A stretch of DNA of 64,000 bases from Dioscorea cayenensis subsp. rotundata (lineage: Eukaryota; Streptophyta; Magnoliopsida; Dioscoreales; Dioscoreaceae). Numbering within the stretch: position 1 is the first letter of the stretch; each line of letters starts with the position of its first letter. The notes beneath the pieces are model-generated. The model ran no database searches. It worked only from the letters and a program-made list of their open reading frames with translations, and had not been told where the DNA came from. The stretch spans positions 25,233,016 to 25,297,015 of the forward strand of contig NC_052475.1 in assembly GCF_009730915.1 (NCBI RefSeq). The letters run 5' to 3'. Positions 58,191 to 64,000 of the stretch are shown here, one piece after another. The position numbers and the translations under genes are program-made.

Positions 58191-61100
58191 ATGGCGAGGA
58201 AGAAGATCAGGGAGTATGATTCTAAGCGTCTCCTCAAGCAGCACCTCAAGAGGATCTCCGGCATCCACATTGACACCAAATCCGCGCAGGTCTAGCTCTT
58301 TTTCTCTGTGATTCTTTGTGTTTTTGGATTCATTTGAAGGATTGTTGTGTGTTTTTGTGAGTGTTTGTAGATCACTGAGGCTACGGATTTGAAGGAACTG
58401 GTTAGCAATGAGCCTTGGCTCAGCTCGGGGAAGCTGGTTGTCAAGCCTGATATGCTATTCGGGAAGCGTGGCAAGAGCGGCCTTGTCGGTTTGAACCTCG
58501 ATCTCTTCCAGGTCGCTGCCTTCGTCAAGGATCGCCTTGGAAAAGAGGTACTTGCAATGCATCGTGTGTTGGAACTCAATCCATGCTTGGATTGTAATGC
58601 CCTTTGCTTCTTTTGCAGGTGGAGATTGGGGGTTGCAAGGGCCCTGTGACCACATTCATTGTGGAACCCTTTGTTCCCCATGCTGAGGAGTATTACTTGT
58701 CCATTGTTTCCGAGCGGCTGGGGTGCACCATTAGCTTCTCTGAATGTGGAGGCATTGAAATCGAAGAAAACTGGGATAAGGTATGCCTGCTTATAGCCTA
58801 ACTCTGCCATATCTTGTTCATTTCACTATGTCTATAAAAAGTTCAAAGTCTTGAACATGGTGCCTCACTTTCACTAATTGCAGGTTAAGACTGTCTTCAT
58901 TCCGACAGATACATGCCTTACGTCCGAGGTCTGCGCCCCCCTTGTTGCTACTCTTCCTTTAGAGGTAATACTAGCTGGCTTAATTGAAGTCCTTTCTGAT
59001 TTGCAATGTTATTGCAATTGCCCATGCTATAGTTGGAAGGTTGCTTCAGGATCCTATCATTCTCTCTTTTCAGATAAGGGGCAAGATTGAGGAGTTCATT
59101 AGAGCAGTGTATGCCTTGTTTTCAGGTATACTAAATCTTCTGTGTGTGTATGATTGTTTCCGCCCTTTAGGATGCTGTTGGGTTGAACATCATATTGTTT
59201 GTTGAATTATGTTGATATGTTTCTTTACCAGATCTGGACTTCACGTTCCTTGAAATGAATCCTTTCACATTAGTGGAGGGAAATCCTTATCCATTGGATA
59301 TGAGAGGGGAGCTAGATGATACTGCCGCCTTCAAAAACTTTAAGAAGTATGTGTCACTACATGCCTCAACATATAACTTCAGATTTGCTGATTCACAGGA
59401 TGAGTAACACTTTGATGTAAATATCTGATCTTATGTAAACTTAGGTGGGGAAAGATTGAGTTCCCGTTGCCATTTGGTAGAGTGATGAGTGCTTCTGAAA
59501 ACTTTATCCATGGGCTGGATGAGAAGGTACAAGAAATACTTGCTACTTTCCTCATTTGGGATTTAGTTCCTAGTAAACCACATATTGGGTTCATTATATT
59601 ATCTCTTTTTCTTTTTCTCAAGTGTCTTAGTTTACTTGGTTTTGTTTAGAAAAATATTAAATATTGCATTTTGATCTTGAATTCCTACATTAGCAGGCGT
59701 TCTTTATTTATTCTGAATTGTTAACTAGATGATTTATGCCAACTAAGCTGTTTCCCTGGAATTGGTTCTCGGATTTTATATTCTTCATTTTTGAAATGAT
59801 TTTAACTTATCATGTTTTAGTCCATAAGCTTGAGAATACCTTAACAGACTTCCCTCTGGAAAACATACATACAGATATTTCAACTAGTTTTGACACTTCA
59901 CATTATTGATATGGGATATATATCCTTTGTTAGCCTTTGAACTGAAGTAGTATTGATTAACAATGACTTCTGAACTTCAATCTTTTTCCTTGCCATGTTC
60001 ATGACGAAAGGCTATTTTGTCTTGTTGTTGCTCATTAGATGGTATCAAGATCTTGCAGTCTGCTTCCTTTTCTTTCATGTGCTGCTTTAATCTTCCATGA
60101 ATGTGTTCCACACCTGCTTATGCGTGATGCTGCATTTTGTTTGTTTTGAATAATATATAATATTGATTAGTCTACTTGCCTTATGAATCTGTTACACAGT
60201 AAGTTTTTATCATAGTTTTGGATAGTCATCCACTAACATTCTGTTACCATGGTTACAGACCACTGCATCTTTGAAGTTTACTGTTTTGAATCCCTCATGG
60301 GCGAATATGGACAATGGTAGCTGGAGGAGGTGCCAGTGTCATTTATGCCGATACGGTAAAATCATATGAGGATTTTATATCAAATGCAAAATTCTAAATT
60401 TGAAAATAATTAGTATTGACTTGATAAAACCTTGTAAGGTCGGGGATCTGGGTTATGCTTCTGAACTTGGGAACTATGCTGAGTACAGTGGCGCTCCAAA
60501 TGAAGAAGAAGTCTTGCACTATGCACGAGTTGTTATTGATGTGAGAATTCTCTGTTTCCTTTCCTTCTACCTTAGATCAATCTGGCTTGTTTTTTCTTGA
60601 TGTGCACTCACGTTACAAATATGTGTAATGCACAAATTTTGCAAGTCAAGCAAGCTACTGCTTGAGCTGCATTTATTGCCAAATAATCATCTCCTTTGTA
60701 CATAGATTTAGGTCTTCTGCATTTATGAGTCAGAACTTAAGCTCTTGTTTTGGTGTTTGTTGGGCATATTAATGGTGCCAATGCTGATTGATGGCAAATC
60801 TGTTCTTTTGATAGTGTGCCACTGCGAACCCTGATGGCCGTAAGAGAGCTCTTGTGGTCGGAGGAGGGATAGCCAACTTCACAGATGTTGCTACAACATT
60901 TAATGGCATCATAAGAGCCCTAAAGGAGAAGGTGACAATAATTGCCACATTAGCTTGTAGACCTTTAGTAACTTTTGGATATTCTCCTTTTCTCATATTT
61001 TGGTGAGTACTTGTGTAATTTCTCTTTTCTAATAGGAAAGCAAGCTGAAAGCAGCGAGGATACATATTTATGTGAGGAGGGGAGGTCCAAACTATCAAGC

Positions 61101-61320
61101 TGGTCTTGCTAAAATGCGGTGTCTTGGAGATGAAATTGGTATCCCAATTGAAGTAAGTAATTATAATCTGATTTCAGAAACTATTATTTCAGTTAGACAA
61201 TTGGAATATAAACATTCACCTCATCATGTGACCATTTTGTTTTTCCAGGTTTATGGGCCAGAGGCAACTATGACAGGTATTTGTCAGCAGGCAATTGAGT
61301 GTATCAGTGTTGCTGCCTAA
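58191..61320 (+). CDS. ACLA: ATP-citrate lyase subunit A (12 exons, one +1 frameshift)
   Basis: ACLA and ACLB form the heteromeric plant enzyme that cleaves citrate with CoA and ATP into acetyl-CoA and oxaloacetate in the cytosol, feeding sterols, waxes and flavonoids. Exons are 58191-58289, 58371-58547, 58619-58780, 58884-58964, 59074-59125, 59232-59346, 59445-59526, 60259-60355, 60439-60540, 60815-60931, 61036-61152 and 61249-61320. The start [16 protein letters not shown] and internal blocks [31 protein letters not shown] and [19 protein letters not shown] match plant ACLA closely. The exon at 60259-60355 is one base too long. An extra C in CCC at 60292-60294 turns the expected [14 protein letters not shown] into [11 protein letters not shown]. 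Without it the protein is 423 aa, the standard length. All other phases are correct. Confidence 0.94.
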
Positions 61321-63548
61321 ATTTGAAAGGCTTTCAAATGAAAATCATATTCTGTTGTTGTAGCCTTCTATTGGAATTTTCATGTAAAATCGCTCATAAT
61401 AAGATAGAAGCCAAGTCGGGGGATATGTGTAAGCCATCAGGCAAATGCTATTACTGAATAATTTGCTTGTCTGTGTGCTTTTGTGAGACCTCCTGAATGA
61501 ATAAATTGAGCATGTATGATCATCTTCTTTGTCCATTTCTGTTTGGCCTCAAATCTCTCTTTTTTAATATGCATAACTTTAACAGAGTGTTGATGGTGGA
61601 CAAAATAAGCCGGTATGAGTACAAGCATCCTTCCTTCTTTGTGTTTTTTGTTTTGCCTGTCTTATTGTATTCTATTATTTGCAGCTAATTGCAGCCATGC
61701 AGGCCAAATTCAATCTGCTCATTGGTGGACTTCTCAAGGAAAGACAACTATAGCAAGAAAAGCAGAATGGATTGAGAGGCAAGTGCAATAGAGAGTTAGT
61801 ATGCTTGTAGATACATAGCTTCATTTCCTTATTATTGAAAATTCACACAAGCAATTACATTGGTAATGGTTGTTGTAGATACACAGCTTCATATGCTTAT
61901 TCTCAACTGATAACACTAGGCAGGCAATATTCAGTCAGTCAGAGCGCCAATTTCTTCAAACTGTAATGAAGAATGATGCATTCCATATGCTTATTATTTA
62001 ATAGAAACGTAGGAGAGAAAACGGGACTTATATTCAAGTCCCCCATCGCCGTTTTTTGACTTGCCGGTTTGCCATGTTCTTCCCCATAAACTGTTGAGTT
62101 TTTTTGCAGGTGAGGTGCATGGACAAACTGATGTTTTTGAACCTGGAGATAAAGAGGGGGAGGTGGCTTTGTTACTGGGGCAGTATCAGCATAACACCAC
62201 CTCCCCCTCTGTATCTCTTTATTTCTTCAAACTGAATGAATGAATGCCAACAATGCCTTGGATTGATAAGATTTCTTGCAGAGATGATCCATGGAAAACC
62301 AGTGTGGAATTTTGGACAAGAAATGGTGGTCTTTAAATAGAGTAGATTATGTAGGAAGTGGAGAAAAGACCTGTGAAATAAACTAAACAAGGCTCTCACA
62401 AAGTGCTCATAGTATGCGGCATTGTTCGCATCACATTCATTGTGCCAGCGCGAGGGAAAAGCAAATATCTGATATTCCAATGCTCAGCAAATGACAATAT
62501 TGACCACCTTTAATCAACATTGCCACTGATTATGAGTTTGTGGTGTTTTGGTAATTTAGGAGCAAATGCATGGCGGTTTAGCTAAATGGATGTTTCGAAG
62601 AACCTGATAATTCTCCTGGCATTGAACTCTTTCTTGCAGCATTGTTTTTATTAAAGATCTCAAATCGGATATTTACTTTTTTGGTGTGTCTGTTCATCCA
62701 CTATCCCTTCTCATTCTTATCTGTAAACTTTTTATCTTGGCCTCCTATATAATATGGTATAATATAATATAATCCTCCACTAACAAGTAACAATGCAACT
62801 AGCCATTCTCTAAAAAAATAATAATAAAATAAAGTAGTATATTGAGAAATGAGAAGTGGGGCTGAGTCAAAATAAGAGAGTTTTTAGCGACCTTTGCTTT
62901 GGCTAGCTCTTGACGTATCACAAGTGGTAGGTGCACTGTAGCCACTACAAAGTGGTGTCAGTTGTAATAGTACTCATGGGGTGTGGAGCAGCTCTTGGAT
63001 GAGAAGAACACTCAGTTCCTCAACAATTCTCACCGTACAAAATGTCAGTGATCAATGATCTCCTCCTCAGAAGTGCACCACCACCCAAATCACAACTACC
63101 ACCAAAGCAGCCCTCAATCACCTTTTATTGTTCATTCTACTATTATATATTTCATATATTAGGAGAACATTGCCATAATAATTGTCCATTTAACTTTCAA
63201 TTATGAAAGTTAAATTTTAACAAATATATAATTATGAAAATCTCAATATTTTGTTTCTATGAAGACTAGTTTAATTATATAAAAAATATTTGCATCAATT
63301 TTTCCGAGTATAGAGATAAATACAAACTTACAAAAAATTTTGGTATTTACAAGGTATACAGAAAAAAAAAACTAATACATTATAACTAGTGTACTGATGC
63401 ATACAAATGACAAGGCATATCAATCCTGATAAAAAAAAGTTCATGCATTAACTGAATTCCAGAATTCAATTAAGAGCACTCTCTGAATAATTTAGCAGCT
63501 CTTCAGAACAATGAAGAGATAACAGAGATAAAAGTTTGTACATAAAGA
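61321..63548. other. ACLA 3' UTR and intergenic spacer
   Basis: 3' UTR, then 2 kb without a credible gene. Short plus- and minus-strand ORFs at 62061-62480 show no family features. The right end is the 3' UTR of the minus-strand WD40 gene. Confidence 0.45.
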
Positions 63549-64000
63549 TCATTCCTTAGACTCCTCTCTTAGAGTCATGGTGCTCACTGGTTTCCATAAA
63601 CGGAGAAGCCGGTCATAAAAGGAACAGGTAGCAACCACCATATCCTTTTTAGCACCATTGTTATCCTCACAACAATTGTCACCCTTGCACCAATCAGCTC
63701 CATAAGCCAGTGATTCATGCTTATCATAAGTCTCCACAACAATCACATCTTCATCTTCAATCTTCACAACAGCAAAACCATTATGCATGCAAGCAGCCAA
63801 CACCAAGTTTTCACCAAATGGATGAAACTTAATCCTCCAAACACCTCCCCCTAAAGAAAGAGACCTCTGATTAACAGGCTTTGAAGTTGATCTCATATCC
63901 CAAACCCGGAGAAACTCATCATAACTCCCAGTGATCAACATATTAGAATTAGCAGGGTTGAGAGCAATGCAACAGACACCCATTGTGTGAGACTTTGCAT
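63549..64000 (-). CDS. DPH7: DPH7-like WD40 protein, 3' end only (runs off the window)
   Basis: Only the last 150 codons are in the window; the frame stays open to the edge. Recognisable are SHTMGVCCIALNPANSNMLI, GSYDEFLRVWD, LGGGVWRIKFHPFGENLVL, LAACMHNGF and ATCSFYDRLLRLW, which follow the pattern of DPH7 (WDR85). DPH7 is the diphthine methylesterase acting in diphthamide synthesis on elongation factor 2. Each WD repeat ends in the typical W-D or W-K. The residues between repeats include an Asn/Asp-rich loop (KGDNCCEDNNGAKKD). The N-terminal repeats and any upstream introns lie outside the window. Confidence 0.8.
   Translation of the reverse strand, partial: AKSHTMGVCCIALNPANSNMLITGSYDEFLRVWDMRSTSKPVNQRSLSLGGGVWRIKFHPFGENLVLAACMHNGFAVVKIEDEDVIVVETYDKHESLAYGADWCKGDNCCEDNNGAKKDMVVATCSFYDRLLRLWKPVSTMTLREESKE

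Noticed and set aside
62061-62480. Short ORFs on both strands downstream of ACLA
   Set aside because: No domain, no conserved pattern and no promoter context.
1-64000. tRNA or rRNA genes, CRISPR arrays
   Set aside because: No tRNA cloverleaf or rRNA segment recognised; no regularly spaced repeats.

Overview
The window is nuclear DNA of a flowering plant. Its genes have many GT-AG introns in AT-rich sequence, and plant-only families are present: LOB-domain, SIAMESE-related, PLS-type PPR, oleosin, WPP-domain RanGAP and MKK3 with an NTF2 domain. Codon use is not GC-skewed as in grasses. A non-grass monocot such as a yam relative is my guess, but nothing here proves it. I found 15 probable intact or nearly intact protein genes, one partial gene at the right edge, one decayed gene and one dated LINE insertion. 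There is no operon-like grouping; neighbours look functionally unrelated.

Layout: 0.4-4.0 kb farnesyl diphosphate synthase (+); 5.0-5.35 kb SIAMESE-related CDK inhibitor (-); 6.2-7.9 kb PPR protein (+); 8.7-9.3 kb 5'-truncated LINE with 14-bp target-site duplications; 10.0-13.2 kb LRR receptor kinase with a non-RD kinase (+); 14.3-15.9 kb RanGAP (-); 18.0-24.2 kb MAP kinase kinase 3 (-). A gene-poor AT-rich gap follows at 24.2-30.0 kb. Next come a LOB-domain transcription factor (30.0 kb, +), a miRNA-precursor-like hairpin (32.5 kb), an oleosin (35.0 kb, +), the AP-1 medium subunit (36.0-39.3 kb, -), remnants of a DUF1421 gene (40.2-41.2 kb, -), an OCRE/G-patch protein (42.5-45.6 kb, +), the m6A-writer subunit FIP37 (46.1-51.8 kb, -), a Tim17/22/23-family protein (52.9-55.1 kb, +), a GUB_WAK wall-sensor-like secreted protein (56.1-57.3 kb, +), ATP-citrate lyase subunit A (58.2-61.3 kb, +), and the 3' end of a DPH7-like WD40 gene (63.5 kb to the edge, -).

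Exon structures were built by hand from splice signals and reading phase. For FPS, MKK3, FIP37, the OCRE/G-patch gene, the Tim17-family gene and the GUB_WAK gene the exons sum to a clean open frame. Three otherwise excellent genes (RanGAP, AP-1 mu, ATP-citrate lyase A) each carry exactly one extra base in a short homopolymer. This shared pattern suggests residual consensus errors in the assembly rather than three independent pseudogenes.

The most interesting candidates are the unrecognised MIR-like hairpin with a TATA box upstream, a very dense G-quadruplex/site-II tract upstream of the oleosin, and a short duplication straddling a GC splice donor in the GUB_WAK gene. Two links are only thematic. 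FPS uses acetyl-CoA-derived cytosolic precursors and ATP-citrate lyase makes cytosolic acetyl-CoA, but they lie 55 kb apart with unrelated genes between. I see no clearly new multi-gene system.
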